A DNA stretch of 64,000 bases. It comes from Listeria seeligeri serovar 1/2b str. SLCC3954. GTDB lineage: Bacteria > Bacillota > Bacilli > Lactobacillales > Listeriaceae. Position numbers and translations under genes: made by a program. The notes beneath the pieces are model-generated. The model saw nothing but the letters and a program-made list of their open reading frames with translations. It was not told the DNA's origin and ran no database searches. Numbering within the stretch: the stretch's first letter is position 1; every line of letters begins with the position of its first letter. Location of the stretch: positions 806,001 through 870,000 of the forward strand of contig NC_013891.1 of the NCBI RefSeq assembly GCF_000027145.1, in the 5' to 3' direction. Positions 1 through 7,849 of the stretch are shown one piece after another.

Positions 1-282
1 AATGAACGTTCTGGGGACTTTGCACCTTTAAAATATGTCAACCGTCCGGATCTTAAAATCGTTCTCGGTCTAATCACATCAAAAACAGGAGAGTTAGAGG
101 ACGAAACACTAGTGAAAGCCCGAATCAATGAAGCGAGCGGAATTGTTCCGCTAAACCAATTACGACTCAGTCCACAATGCGGTTTTGCTTCAACAGAAGA
201 AGGTAATATTTTAACCGAAGAACAGCAATGGGAAAAATTACGTTACGTCGTTAAAATTGCCAAAGACGTATGGGGAAATTAA
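1..282 (+). CDS. MetE-like methionine synthase family protein, C-terminal fragment
   Basis: The reading frame is open from the first base and ends at TAA 280-282. It supplies the last 93 residues of a protein cut by the window edge. The visible part contains the segment GIVPLNQLRLSPQCGFAST, which resembles the C-terminal zinc-site region of cobalamin-independent methionine synthase (MetE C-terminal / YxjG-YxjH family), where a Cys near the end binds zinc. In that family the domain transfers a methyl group to homocysteine or a related thiol. An intrinsic terminator follows directly. The substrate cannot be judged because the N-terminus is missing. Confidence 0.75.
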   Translation, partial: NERSGDFAPLKYVNRPDLKIVLGLITSKTGELEDETLVKARINEASGIVPLNQLRLSPQCGFASTEEGNILTEEQQWEKLRYVVKIAKDVWGN

Positions 283-293
283 ATTAGTAAGAG

Positions 294-325
294 AACTAGC
301 TGGAAGTTTTTCAGCTAGTTTCTTT
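294..325 (+). terminator. Intrinsic terminator after MetE-like gene
   Basis: A 9-bp stem (AACTAGCTG / CAGCTAGTT) with a 9-nt loop is followed by TTCTTT. It separates the MetE-like gene from the UvrC-like gene. Confidence 0.75.
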
Positions 326-386
326 ATATCTTTACAAATAGAGCAGGTAGCGCTAGAATAAGTGTTCTAGAAGGAGGGTAGTTCCT

Positions 387-1487
387 TTGAACATTCAACT
401 ACAACAAAAATTAACCTTATTACCTGATGCACCAGGTTGTTATATATATAAAGATGAAAATAACGAAATTCTCTACATCGGCAAGTCAAAATGCTTAAAA
501 AACCGAGTAAAGTCTTATTTTACTGGCAAACAAATTGGTAAAACGGCTAGGCTTGTCAGGCAAATACGAGATTTAGAACTGATTATTACAAGTTCTGAAA
601 AAGAAGCATTACTACTCGAAATGATTTTAATTCAAAAATACCAACCACCTTTTAATATTCAATTGAAGGAAGGGCAAAGTTATCCATACATTAAAATCAC
701 CAATGAAAAAAATCCGCATATAGAAGTAGTATTTGAAGCAAAACAAGACGGCGCTCATTACTTTGGTCCGTATCCAGGACGATATTCTGCTAGACAAACC
801 GTTGAGCTAATTGAGAAACTATTTCCATTATGCAGATGCGACGGAAAACCAGGTCGGCCATGTTTGTACTACCATTTAGGGCTATGCTTAGGTCCATGCC
901 AAGCGGAAATCGAGCCAGCTGTATATCAAGCTCAAATTCATAAAATTACTCGATTTTTAGAAGGTAATGTTAAAGATGTCAAAACTAAATTAACATTAGA
1001 CATGCAAGCCGCCACTGAAAAACTTCAATTTGAACGAGCTGCAGAACTGCGAGATACAATCCATGCCATCAATGAAACCATCGAAAAACAACACATTATT
1101 TTCCCAGGATTAAAAAATCGGGATATTATCGGTTGCTATGAACAAGACAATTATTTAGGTGTTTTCGTCTTTTTCGTTCGGAATGGTGCTATCAATGGAA
1201 CGAAATGGCACGTTTTTGAAATCCAAAAATCACTCCAAGAAGATTTGGCAGATTTTATCAACCAGTTTTACCAAGATCCAAATAATATCCAGCCAAAAGA
1301 GTTGCTGATTTCAGAAAAACTAGCTAAAATGTCTTTGTCAGTGCCTCTGCAAAAAGCAATTTCTTTCCCACAAAAAGGTGGCAAAAAACACCAAATCAAT
1401 TTAGCTGTTGAAAATGCCAAGAGTACGTATATCGCCTACGCTAAAATGAAAGAATACGATTTTGAAAACCAATTAAAAAACACTTAG
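387..1487 (+). CDS. Short UvrC-like GIY-YIG nuclease (Cho-type architecture)
   Basis: 366 residues starting at TTG 387 behind a strong AAGGAGGG (371-378). Residues about 12-95 form a GIY-YIG nuclease: GCYIYKDENNEILYIG, Arg40, and a Glu at 78 in EALLLEMILIQKY. A cysteine cluster (C149, C151, C159, C167, C171) follows, as in UvrC. A UVR coiled domain at about 200-235 would contact UvrB. Full UvrC is near 600 residues and carries a C-terminal RNase-H-like nuclease and helix-hairpin-helix domains, both absent here. By family knowledge it should make only the 3' incision in nucleotide excision repair, like E. coli Cho. The tail after about 240 is unlike UvrC. It is monocistronic between two terminators. 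Confidence 0.85.
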   Translation: MNIQLQQKLTLLPDAPGCYIYKDENNEILYIGKSKCLKNRVKSYFTGKQIGKTARLVRQIRDLELIITSSEKEALLLEMILIQKYQPPFNIQLKEGQSYPYIKITNEKNPHIEVVFEAKQDGAHYFGPYPGRYSARQTVELIEKLFPLCRCDGKPGRPCLYYHLGLCLGPCQAEIEPAVYQAQIHKITRFLEGNVKDVKTKLTLDMQAATEKLQFERAAELRDTIHAINETIEKQHIIFPGLKNRDIIGCYEQDNYLGVFVFFVRNGAINGTKWHVFEIQKSLQEDLADFINQFYQDPNNIQPKELLISEKLAKMSLSVPLQKAISFPQKGGKKHQINLAVENAKSTYIAYAKMKEYDFENQLKNT

Positions 1488-1517
1488 AAGCTAGCTTTCA
1501 TTGATTAGCTTCTTTAC
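1486..1517 (+). terminator. Intrinsic terminator after UvrC-like gene
   Basis: An 8-bp stem (AGAAGCTA / TAGCTTCT) with a 12-nt loop and a T-rich tail. It overlaps the stop codon of the UvrC-like gene. Confidence 0.65.
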
Positions 1518-1551
1518 TTTGGATTATTGAAAATCTTATCGTAAATAACTA

Positions 1552-1580
1552 TGGTCAATAATGTTGCCTTATGGTAAAAT
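1552..1580 (+). promoter_or_regulatory. Candidate SigA promoter of glnPQ
   Basis: TGGTCA at 1552-1557 and TAAAAT at 1575-1580 with a 17-bp spacer, about 75 bp before the glnP start. The -35 box is a weak match, so this is a guess based on spacing. Confidence 0.4.
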
Positions 1581-1658
1581 CTTACGAGTACGGAAAAAAA
1601 TTAATGCTACATAAAATACAAAGTTAAAAGCAAAAGAAACATAGAGGGAGGACAAAAT

Positions 1659-3101
1659 ATGAAGAAATTTTCACGCTTCATACTTACGTTGGCAATCGCC
1701 TGTGTTGCCATATTTATTTTCACAGGAAACGGGTTAGATGCCAAAGCGGCAGAAAAAACTTATTTAATTGGAACAGATACAACCTTCGCACCTTTTGAAT
1801 ATGAGGAAAACGGTGAGCAAGTTGGGATTGACATGGACATCTTAAAAGCCATTGCCAAAGACCAAAATTTTAAATATGAAATTAAAGCAATGGGGTTCAA
1901 TGCAGCCGTTCAAGCGCTAGAATCCAATCAAGTAGATGGAGTTATTGCTGGAATGAGCATTACAGATGAGCGAAAACAAAAATTCGACTTCTCTGATCCT
2001 TACTATGAATCTGGCGTTGTTATGGGAGTACTCAAAGATAATGACGAAATCAAAAGTTACGATGACTTAAAAGGAAAAAAAGTAGCCGTAAAAACTGGTA
2101 CAGAAGGATATGCTTTTGCTGAAAAAGTGAAAGACAAATATGGCTTTGATATAGTTGTGTTTGACGATTCAGCGCAAATGTACGATGATGTCAAAACAAG
2201 AAACTCCGTCGCGTGTTTCGATGACTATCCAGTATTAGCTTACGGTGTACAAAAAGGAAACGGTCTTAAAATCGTTACTAAACAAGAAAAAGGTAATTCT
2301 TATGGTTTTGCCGTTAACAAAGGTGAAAACCAAGAACTATTAGAAAAATTTAACGCGGGTCTTACGAACATTCATGCGAGCGGCGAATACGATGATATTG
2401 TTGAAAAATACTTAGGAAAAGATGCTATCAAAGCAAATGAAACCGAAAAAGGCTTTATGGGAATTTTAAAGTCTTCCTGGCCGGCGCTTTTAGATGGAAT
2501 GTGGCTAACGATTAAATTAGCTGTTGTTTCGCTAATTATCGCCTTCATTATCGGGATTACATTTGGCTTTATGAAAGTAAGTAACAGCAAAATTTTACGA
2601 GGAATCGCGACAGTTTATGTAGATATTTTCCGTGGAACACCATTAATTGTCCAAGCATTCTTCTTCTATTTTGGTATCCCGGCAGCACTTGACTTTAGGA
2701 TGCCAGTATTCCTAGCTGGAGTCATTGCCCTTAGTTTGAACGCCGGTGCCTATATGGTCGAGATTGTTCGTGGCGGAATTCAATCAGTCGACAAAGGGCA
2801 AATGGAAGCAGCAAGAAGCCTTGGTCTACCACATAAAAAAGCAATGCTAAAAGTTGTTTTACCACAAGCCATTCGAATGATGATTCCGTCCTTTATTAAT
2901 CAGTTCGTTATCACTCTAAAAGATACCTCGATTATGTCGGCAATTGGGCTAGTCGAATTAACACAATCGGGAAAAATTATTATGGCGCGTACATTTGAAA
3001 GTACATGGACATGGCTCATTATCGGTATCATGTATCTAATCGTCATTACTATTTTAACGAAAGTGTCTGATCGTTTAGAAAGGAGATTACGAAATGACTA
3101 A
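1659..3101 (+). CDS. glnP: Fused substrate-binding/permease protein of glutamine-type ABC importer
   Basis: 480 residues with two domains that are often separate proteins. A signal peptide (about 1-31, cut near AKA-AEK) leads a polar-amino-acid binding domain (about 36-255, starting [20 protein letters not shown]). A HisM/GlnP-type permease with about five membrane segments (275-478) follows; its EAA loop is [20 protein letters not shown]. The binding domain would sit outside the membrane, tethered to its own channel. It overlaps glnQ by 8 bp, so the two are co-translated. From memory, the L. monocytogenes orthologue (lmo0847) is the high-affinity glutamine importer linked to virulence-gene activation. 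The start ATG has AGGGAGGAC at 1643-1651. Confidence 0.92.
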   Translation: MKKFSRFILTLAIACVAIFIFTGNGLDAKAAEKTYLIGTDTTFAPFEYEENGEQVGIDMDILKAIAKDQNFKYEIKAMGFNAAVQALESNQVDGVIAGMSITDERKQKFDFSDPYYESGVVMGVLKDNDEIKSYDDLKGKKVAVKTGTEGYAFAEKVKDKYGFDIVVFDDSAQMYDDVKTRNSVACFDDYPVLAYGVQKGNGLKIVTKQEKGNSYGFAVNKGENQELLEKFNAGLTNIHASGEYDDIVEKYLGKDAIKANETEKGFMGILKSSWPALLDGMWLTIKLAVVSLIIAFIIGITFGFMKVSNSKILRGIATVYVDIFRGTPLIVQAFFFYFGIPAALDFRMPVFLAGVIALSLNAGAYMVEIVRGGIQSVDKGQMEAARSLGLPHKKAMLKVVLPQAIRMMIPSFINQFVITLKDTSIMSAIGLVELTQSGKIIMARTFESTWTWLIIGIMYLIVITILTKVSDRLERRLRND

Positions 3102-3822
3102 ACTCAAAGTAACAGGACTTAAAAAAAACTTTGGTGCAAATAAAGTGCTAAAGGGCATTGATATTGAAGTAAAAGAAGGCGAAGTAGTCTGTGTTATCGG
3201 GCCATCTGGTTCTGGAAAAAGTACTTTTCTTCGTTGCATGAATAATCTAGAAGACATTACAGCTGGCCAAGTGGTTGTCGATGATTTTAATATTACTGAT
3301 AAAAAAGTAGATATTAACAAAGTACGCGAAAATATCGGAATGGTTTTCCAACACTTTAACCTTTTTCCACATTTATCCGTTTTAGAAAACATCACGCTTG
3401 CACCAGTTGAACTAAAAAAAATGGATAAAGAAAAGGCAAAAAATAATGCGTTTCGTTTGTTAGAACAAGTTGGGCTAAAAGAAAAAGCGGATGAATTTCC
3501 TAGTCAGCTCTCTGGTGGGCAAAAACAGCGGGTTGCAATTGCTAGAGCATTAGCAATGGATCCTGATATTATGTTGTTTGATGAACCAACTTCCGCACTT
3601 GATCCTGAAATGGTTGGCGAAGTTTTAGGAGTTATGAAAGAACTTGCTAAAGGCGGAATGACGATGATGATAGTAACTCACGAAATGGGCTTTGCTCGTG
3701 AAGTTGGCGACCGAGTTATCTTTATGGATGGTGGCTACATTGTTGAAGAAGGTAAGCCAGCAGACATATTTGATCACCCCACAAATCCAAGAACTATTAG
3801 CTTTTTAGATAAAGTTTTATAA
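3094..3822 (+). CDS. glnQ: ATP-binding protein of glutamine-type ABC importer
   Basis: 242 residues, standard for a PAAT-family ATPase. Walker [10 protein letters not shown] is at about 38-46, the Q-loop follows in [12 protein letters not shown], the signature LSGGQKQR lies at about 140, and Walker B is IMLFDEP. The H-loop His sits in IVTHEMGF. It is cytoplasmic and drives uptake by the fused GlnP just upstream, with which it overlaps 8 bp. A terminator ends the two-gene unit. Confidence 0.95.
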   Translation: MTKLKVTGLKKNFGANKVLKGIDIEVKEGEVVCVIGPSGSGKSTFLRCMNNLEDITAGQVVVDDFNITDKKVDINKVRENIGMVFQHFNLFPHLSVLENITLAPVELKKMDKEKAKNNAFRLLEQVGLKEKADEFPSQLSGGQKQRVAIARALAMDPDIMLFDEPTSALDPEMVGEVLGVMKELAKGGMTMMIVTHEMGFAREVGDRVIFMDGGYIVEEGKPADIFDHPTNPRTISFLDKVL

Positions 3823-3827
3823 TAAAA

Positions 3828-3862
3828 AAAGAAATTCTCTTTGAGAGGGTTTCTTTTTTTGT
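3828..3862 (+). terminator. Intrinsic terminator after glnPQ
   Basis: An imperfect stem (AGAAATTCTCT / AGAGGGTTTCT) is followed by a run of seven T. Confidence 0.75.
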
Positions 3863-3969
3863 AGTAAATAGGTATAAAGGTTTTTTAGGCTCTTTTCTTT
3901 ATATTAATGAAGAAAACTATAATTAAATTCGGTTTTCAAACGCTTTCTCCAAAAAAAACAATCAAATAG

Positions 3970-3994
3970 GTTAATTTATGAAGAAATAGGGTAT
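3970..3994 (+). promoter_or_regulatory. Weak SigB-type promoter candidate
   Basis: GTTAAT (3970-3975), 13 bp, then GGGTAT (3989-3994). The -10 is perfect for SigB, while the -35 matches only in GTT. It would start a transcript about 75 nt before the 50-residue ORF. Confidence 0.4.
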
Positions 3995-4076
3995 TCTTAA
4001 GAAAGAGAATATGTTAAAGTAAAAGAAGATAGAAAAAATAAAAATTGAATGAAAACAAATTTTTGAAGATGGAGTG

Positions 4077-4229
4077 ATGAGTTTGGACAATAATCAAAAA
4101 GACTTGAATCAAGTAATCCGTCAGCTCAAAGAAAAAGGCATTGTAGTCGAAAAAACAAAATCACGAAAAGATATTTGGCAATCTGTTAGTAGCAAAGCGC
4201 TACCTAACATGACACTTCGATTGCAGTAA
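4077..4229 (+). CDS. Small hypothetical protein (50 residues)
   Basis: ATG 4077 to TAA 4229, with AGATGGAG (4067-4074) close upstream. The product is hydrophilic and lysine/glutamine-rich, with no membrane segment or signal peptide. It starts MSLDNNQKDLNQVIRQLKEK, which should form an amphipathic helix, and ends KALPNMTLRLQ. I do not recognise a domain. A possible SigB promoter lies upstream and a large hairpin follows the stop. It probably corresponds to the small unknown gene at this place in Listeria genomes. Coding status rests on the ribosome site, position and codon use. Confidence 0.6.
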   Translation: MSLDNNQKDLNQVIRQLKEKGIVVEKTKSRKDIWQSVSSKALPNMTLRLQ

Positions 4230-4232
4230 ATG

Positions 4233-4332
4233 AAAAAAGTGAAAGATTTTTTTATATGTGTTTAAATCGTCATATGTACTCTAACAGTCATAAGGCAGGT
4301 TAATTTACATATGAATTATCTTCACTTTTTTT
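4233..4332 (+). terminator. Composite long-range hairpin, probable terminator
   Basis: An outer stem pairs AAAAAAGTGAAAGAT (4233-4247, one bulged A) with ATCTTCACTTTTTT (4318-4331). An inner 8-bp stem pairs CATATGTA (4271-4278) with TACATATG (4306-4313). The T-run on the outer 3' arm makes it look like a terminator for the small ORF, but the loop is far larger than usual. Confidence 0.5.
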
Positions 4333-4456
4333 GTTTGTCATAAATTAGTCACCTAGTTTTGATGTTTCTGTTATCCTTTTTAGCTAAAAATGTTGTATGA
4401 TGGATAGGAGAGCTTTTACTTATTAAAAGAAAATGGAATTAGAGTGAGGCAAATAC

Positions 4457-5215
4457 ATGAAAAAAGAAGCGGTTAATCAACAATCTATTTATGTTCATAT
4501 TGATCATGTTATTAACAATGTAGCGACAAGTGGCATTTCTTTTAGTGATTTCTTAAGTGGAGTCGGACAGCCCCCTGAAAACATTTTGTTAATTAAACAC
4601 AATATTGAAGATGCATCATATAATGCTCATACGGCTTTTCATTATCTTGAACCAAGTGATTTAGCCAATATATCGAAAGAAAACTTTAGTCCGCTTTGTT
4701 GGATTGATTTTGAAGATGTAGAACTTTTAAATCAACTGACGCCGCAAGAAGTAGCGGAAATGCTTTATTTAGCGCACACCGGTCGTCACTTACGCTCCCC
4801 GTTTTATTATAAGTTACAAAATAATTTTGTTTACTTAACGAGAGAAGACGGGCGTTACAATAAAGTATATTATCGCAATTTAAATCATTTTTATATGTTG
4901 CTTAGTTTCGTTATTGCCCGGAAAACTTCGGAACTCGTCAACGAAAAAACATTTTTATCATTCGGTAAGAAAAGATACGTTGCCGAACCGCCAGTGGAAT
5001 TGCTGAAAAAAATGTCGGATTATTTTCGTGATGGGGCTTGTATTGCACTCGATGATGTGGTTAAAACGCGAACACAGATTGAGGTACCGATTGGTTTAGG
5101 GTTAACAGAAGAAATGACAGAACTCGAAATCACCTCAAAAATTTATTATGAAAAAGAAGCAGCTAGATTAGTATATGATTTAAAGCAAAATGAGTGGAAT
5201 TATATCGAGAAATAA
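4457..5215 (+). CDS. Hypothetical protein, 252 residues
   Basis: Soluble, mixed-charge protein without signal peptide or membrane helices. I do not recognise a family. Landmarks are a Phe/Tyr-rich centre (PFYYKLQNNFVYLTRED, about 115-131) followed by RYNKVYYRNLNHFYMLLSFV, and a C-terminal half with KKRYVAEPPVELLKKMSDYF. The start ATG 4457 has a weak site (GAGTGAGG, 4442-4449). It stands alone between the composite hairpin and its own terminator. Its place between glnPQ and the TetR/SMR locus matches a gene of unknown function in Listeria. Confidence 0.8.
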   Translation: MKKEAVNQQSIYVHIDHVINNVATSGISFSDFLSGVGQPPENILLIKHNIEDASYNAHTAFHYLEPSDLANISKENFSPLCWIDFEDVELLNQLTPQEVAEMLYLAHTGRHLRSPFYYKLQNNFVYLTREDGRYNKVYYRNLNHFYMLLSFVIARKTSELVNEKTFLSFGKKRYVAEPPVELLKKMSDYFRDGACIALDDVVKTRTQIEVPIGLGLTEEMTELEITSKIYYEKEAARLVYDLKQNEWNYIEK

Positions 5216-5251
5216 AAAATCAAACTTTTTCCTTTACGTTTGATTTTTTAT
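5215..5251 (+). terminator. Intrinsic terminator
   Basis: AAAATCAAAC pairs with GTTTGATTTT, followed by further T. It lies directly after the 252-residue gene. Confidence 0.75.
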
Positions 5252-5262
5252 TTGCTATCATT

Positions 5263-5282
5263 TAACTAATGAACGTTAGTTA
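5263..5282 (+). promoter_or_regulatory. Operator-like palindrome in front of tetR/SMR operon
   Basis: TAACTAA and TTAGTTA form perfect 7-bp arms around a 6-bp centre (TGAACG). The repeat ends next to the ribosome site of the TetR gene (GGAGGG, 5283-5288), where a TetR repressor would block its own operon. The assignment is an inference from symmetry and position. Confidence 0.65.
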
Positions 5283-5294
5283 GGAGGGCGGCTG

Positions 5295-5849
5295 ATGACG
5301 AAAAAATTAGTCAAAGAAGTAGCATTAGCTATTTTTGCGGAAAAAGGTTATGACGGAACAGCTCTTTCAGAAATAGCGAAAGCAGTTGGAATTAAAACAC
5401 CATCGTTATATGCCCATTTCCCGTCGAAAGAAGCACTTTTTTTAGAAGTTTATCAAGATAGTATCCATACAGAATTATTCGAGTTGCAACAAGTATCGCA
5501 GAATGAAAGTTTGGTTGGCGAAGAAAAACTCCAAAAGCTATTTTTTACTGCAACTGATTTTTCAAGCAATCCTGATGAAAAAAAGTTTTTCCAGCGAGCA
5601 GTATTTTATCCGCCTAAGTCGCTTTTTCTAGAATTGAAGGAAGCGACGAGGACTTATGAACAATTAACCAATGATATATTGCGGGAAACGCTTGAAGATA
5701 TCGTTGCAGAAGCGACTCTTTTGAGATGGATGCATGTGTTTTATGCATTACTTGATGGGCTTAGTGTAGAGCACGGGATTTACGATGAAGCAGAATTCGA
5801 GTTACGAAGAGAGTCAGCGTGGGAAGTTCTGGCAAGTTTACTCAAATAA
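5295..5849 (+). CDS. TetR/AcrR-family regulator of SMR pair
   Basis: 184 residues. The N-terminal helix-turn-helix (about 5-50) is typical: ALAIFAEKGYDGTALSEIAKAVG then TPSLYAHFPSKEALF. The C-terminal ligand domain (about 60-184) is divergent, as usual. It is the first gene of a three-gene operon; the first SMR gene starts 16 bp after its stop. A 20-bp inverted repeat just upstream suggests autorepression relieved by an exporter substrate, probably a cationic compound. The ATG at 5295 sits 6 bp behind a strong GGAGGG. Confidence 0.88.
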   Translation: MTKKLVKEVALAIFAEKGYDGTALSEIAKAVGIKTPSLYAHFPSKEALFLEVYQDSIHTELFELQQVSQNESLVGEEKLQKLFFTATDFSSNPDEKKFFQRAVFYPPKSLFLELKEATRTYEQLTNDILRETLEDIVAEATLLRWMHVFYALLDGLSVEHGIYDEAEFELRRESAWEVLASLLK

Positions 5850-5865
5850 ATTGGAGGTAAGAAAA

Positions 5866-6207
5866 GTGGCTTGGTTTTATTTAATTTTGGCAGGTTTATC
5901 AGAAATTGTTTGGGCATTTGGGTTAAAAGAATCGCACGGCTTTACTATGCTTGGTTGGAGCCTTTTAACAGTATTCTTTTTAATTATTAGTTTTGGTTTG
6001 TTTTCGGTTTCAATGAAGTCAATTCCTATTGGAACAGCTTATGCCGTGTTTACAGGAATTGGTGCAGCAGGAACCGCGATTATTGGGATGTTATTCCTTT
6101 CAGAAGGCGTTTCTTTTTGGAAAATTATATCATTACTAGTTTTATTAACGGGGATTATTGGGCTTAAGTTAGTTGACGGTAGTGAGCCAGAAAAGGATGG
6201 TAGATAA
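5866..6207 (+). CDS. SMR-family exporter subunit, SugE/Gdx-like
   Basis: 113 residues with four membrane segments. I start it at GTG 5866 (GGAGG at 5852-5856) because in-frame ATGs upstream lie inside tetR. It has the conserved membrane Glu of SMR pumps in helix 1 (AGLSEIVWAFGLKES), and the WAxGLK pattern plus PIGTAYAVFTGIG resemble the SugE/Gdx guanidinium-exporter subtype more than EmrE. It is followed after 2 bp by a second SMR gene, so the working pump is probably a heterodimer like YkkCD. No guanidine riboswitch is visible; TetR control replaces it. Confidence 0.88.
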   Translation: MAWFYLILAGLSEIVWAFGLKESHGFTMLGWSLLTVFFLIISFGLFSVSMKSIPIGTAYAVFTGIGAAGTAIIGMLFLSEGVSFWKIISLLVLLTGIIGLKLVDGSEPEKDGR

Positions 6208-6209
6208 GA

Positions 6210-6530
6210 ATGGATTGGATATTTTTATTCGTTGCAGGATTATGTGAGATGGTATTTGTTGTAATGCTAAAACTCTCCGATGGGTTTAAACGTTTTGGTT
6301 ATGCAGCGCTCACTGTTTTATTTATGTCAGCAAGCTTTTTCTTACTTTCACTTGCACTAAAAACAATTCCAATTGGGACAGGTTACGCGATTTGGACAGG
6401 AATTGGCGCGGTTGGAAGTGTAACACTTGGTATGATTGTCTTTAAAGAACGTAAAAGCGCTGGGAAAATGCTGTTTATCACGATGATTATTGCTGGTGTA
6501 ATTGGACTAAAATTAACATCTGGCGTGTAA
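6210..6530 (+). CDS. SMR-family exporter subunit (partner)
   Basis: 106 residues, four membrane helices, two bases after its partner gene. The helix-1 Glu is present (AGLCEMVFVVMLKLSDG) but the flanking Trp of SugE-type proteins is Phe here. The shared SMR signature PIGTGYAIWTGIGAVG is intact. Divergent, tightly linked SMR genes usually encode the two antiparallel halves of one heterodimeric proton-coupled exporter of cationic compounds. Substrate unproven. A long-looped terminator closes the operon. Confidence 0.87.
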   Translation: MDWIFLFVAGLCEMVFVVMLKLSDGFKRFGYAALTVLFMSASFFLLSLALKTIPIGTGYAIWTGIGAVGSVTLGMIVFKERKSAGKMLFITMIIAGVIGLKLTSGV

Positions 6531-6535
6531 TAAAT

Positions 6536-6613
6536 TAGGTCGAAAAAGTCCTTTTTGGAGGAAGTGAGCATCTCTCTTTCTTAAAAAAGAAGATTTTTTC
6601 GACCTATTTTTTT
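6536..6613 (+). terminator. Terminator with 15-bp stem and 41-nt loop
   Basis: TAGGTCGAAAAAGTC (6536-6550) pairs with GATTTTTTCGACCTA (6592-6606; one G-T pair), followed by seven T. The loop contains a smaller TTTCTT/AAGAAA pairing. Confidence 0.7.
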
Positions 6614-6680
6614 ACTTATGCCTTTTCATCTTGCTAAAACATGGTAAAATAGATAAAGCGAATAATGACGGAGGGGTATT

Positions 6681-7793
6681 ATGAAAACCAAGTTAATTTT
6701 ATTATACGGTGGGAAATCTGCAGAACATGAGGTTTCTTTACAAACAGCTTTTTCTGTTATCAATGCATTAAACTTAGATAAATTTGAAGCTCAACCAATA
6801 TATATCACAAATGAAGGCGAATGGGTTCAAGGTCCACTTCTTTCTGGAAAATTAGATTTTGTGGAGCAATTACGTTTTGCAGCTACTGACAAAATTGAAC
6901 TAGCTCTAACTGAAACGGAAAAATCATCAGGAGAGCTTATTAGCCCAGCTGTTTTAGAAGCAGATGGACAGGAAACGGTTGTATTTCCGCTATTACACGG
7001 ACCAAACGGAGAAGATGGCACAGTTCAAGGATTGTTTGAAGTATTAAATATCCCTTATGTTGGTAATGGAGTCCTTGCATCATCTGCTGCGATGGATAAA
7101 ATTGTCATGAAAAAAATCTTTGCCGATGCGGCGATTCCTCAAGTTCCAGCAGTGGCTGTGCGGTTAATTGATTGGAAGAACTTTAAAGATGAAATGATTG
7201 CTGAAATGGAAGAAGTGCTTGAATATCCAGTTTTTGTTAAACCAGCAAATCTTGGCTCAAGTGTCGGAATTAGCAAGGCAACAAATAAACAAGAATTAAC
7301 CGAAGCGATGACAGAAGCATTCTTATATGATCGCCGGGTTGTTGTCGAGCAAGGCGTAGTGGCTCGCGAAATCGAAATGGGTGTGCTTGGAAATGATACG
7401 CCAATTTGTTCTGTACCGGGAGAAATTTTGCCAGAAGGTGCAGTTGCCAAGTTTTATGATTATAAAGCAAAATATCAAGATAATAATACAACGCTTATTA
7501 TTCCGACAGAAGTGGAGCCGGAAGTTTTAGCCCAAATGAAAGATTATGCGATTCAAGCATTCTTAGGATTAGATGCTAGCGGGCTTGTACGAGCAGATTT
7601 CTTTTTAACAGATGATAATCAACTTTTCTTAAATGAAGTAAATACAATGCCAGGATTTACGCCATATAGCATGTACCCACTTCTTTGGCAGGAATCAGGA
7701 TTACCATATCCAGCGCTAATTGAACGACTGGTTGATCTTGCAAAAGAGCGTCACGCAGCAAAAAATGCCCTTAAATATAAATTAGAAGACTAA
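6681..7793 (+). CDS. ddl: D-alanine--D-alanine ligase
   Basis: 370 residues, normal for Ddl. It joins two D-alanines using ATP in the cytoplasm to make the terminal dipeptide of peptidoglycan precursors. Visible marks are the N-terminal [14 protein letters not shown], the catalytic-loop segment [12 protein letters not shown], the ATP-grasp motif [15 protein letters not shown], and the metal site [18 protein letters not shown]. The next gene is murF, which uses the product, and alr for D-alanine supply lies 31 kb away in the same window. Tyr in YDYKAKY marks the D-Ala-D-Ala (vancomycin-sensitive) type. The start has GGAGGGG at 6671-6677. Confidence 0.97.
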   Translation: MKTKLILLYGGKSAEHEVSLQTAFSVINALNLDKFEAQPIYITNEGEWVQGPLLSGKLDFVEQLRFAATDKIELALTETEKSSGELISPAVLEADGQETVVFPLLHGPNGEDGTVQGLFEVLNIPYVGNGVLASSAAMDKIVMKKIFADAAIPQVPAVAVRLIDWKNFKDEMIAEMEEVLEYPVFVKPANLGSSVGISKATNKQELTEAMTEAFLYDRRVVVEQGVVAREIEMGVLGNDTPICSVPGEILPEGAVAKFYDYKAKYQDNNTTLIIPTEVEPEVLAQMKDYAIQAFLGLDASGLVRADFFLTDDNQLFLNEVNTMPGFTPYSMYPLLWQESGLPYPALIERLVDLAKERHAAKNALKYKLED

Positions 7794-7800
7794 AATAAGC

Positions 7801-7836
7801 AAAAGGCAGTTTTCATCCAAGGAAGCTGCTTTTTTA
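7801..7836 (+). terminator. Possible weak terminator between ddl and murF
   Basis: AAAAGGCAG / CTGCTTTT with one bulged base and a T-run. Because murF starts only 14 bp later, it probably lowers rather than stops read-through. Confidence 0.45.
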
Positions 7837-7849
7837 TGGAAGCGAGCGA

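Noticed and set aside
5216-5294. Guanidine riboswitch before the SMR operon
   Set aside because: The gap is only 79 bp, taken up by a terminator and a palindrome.
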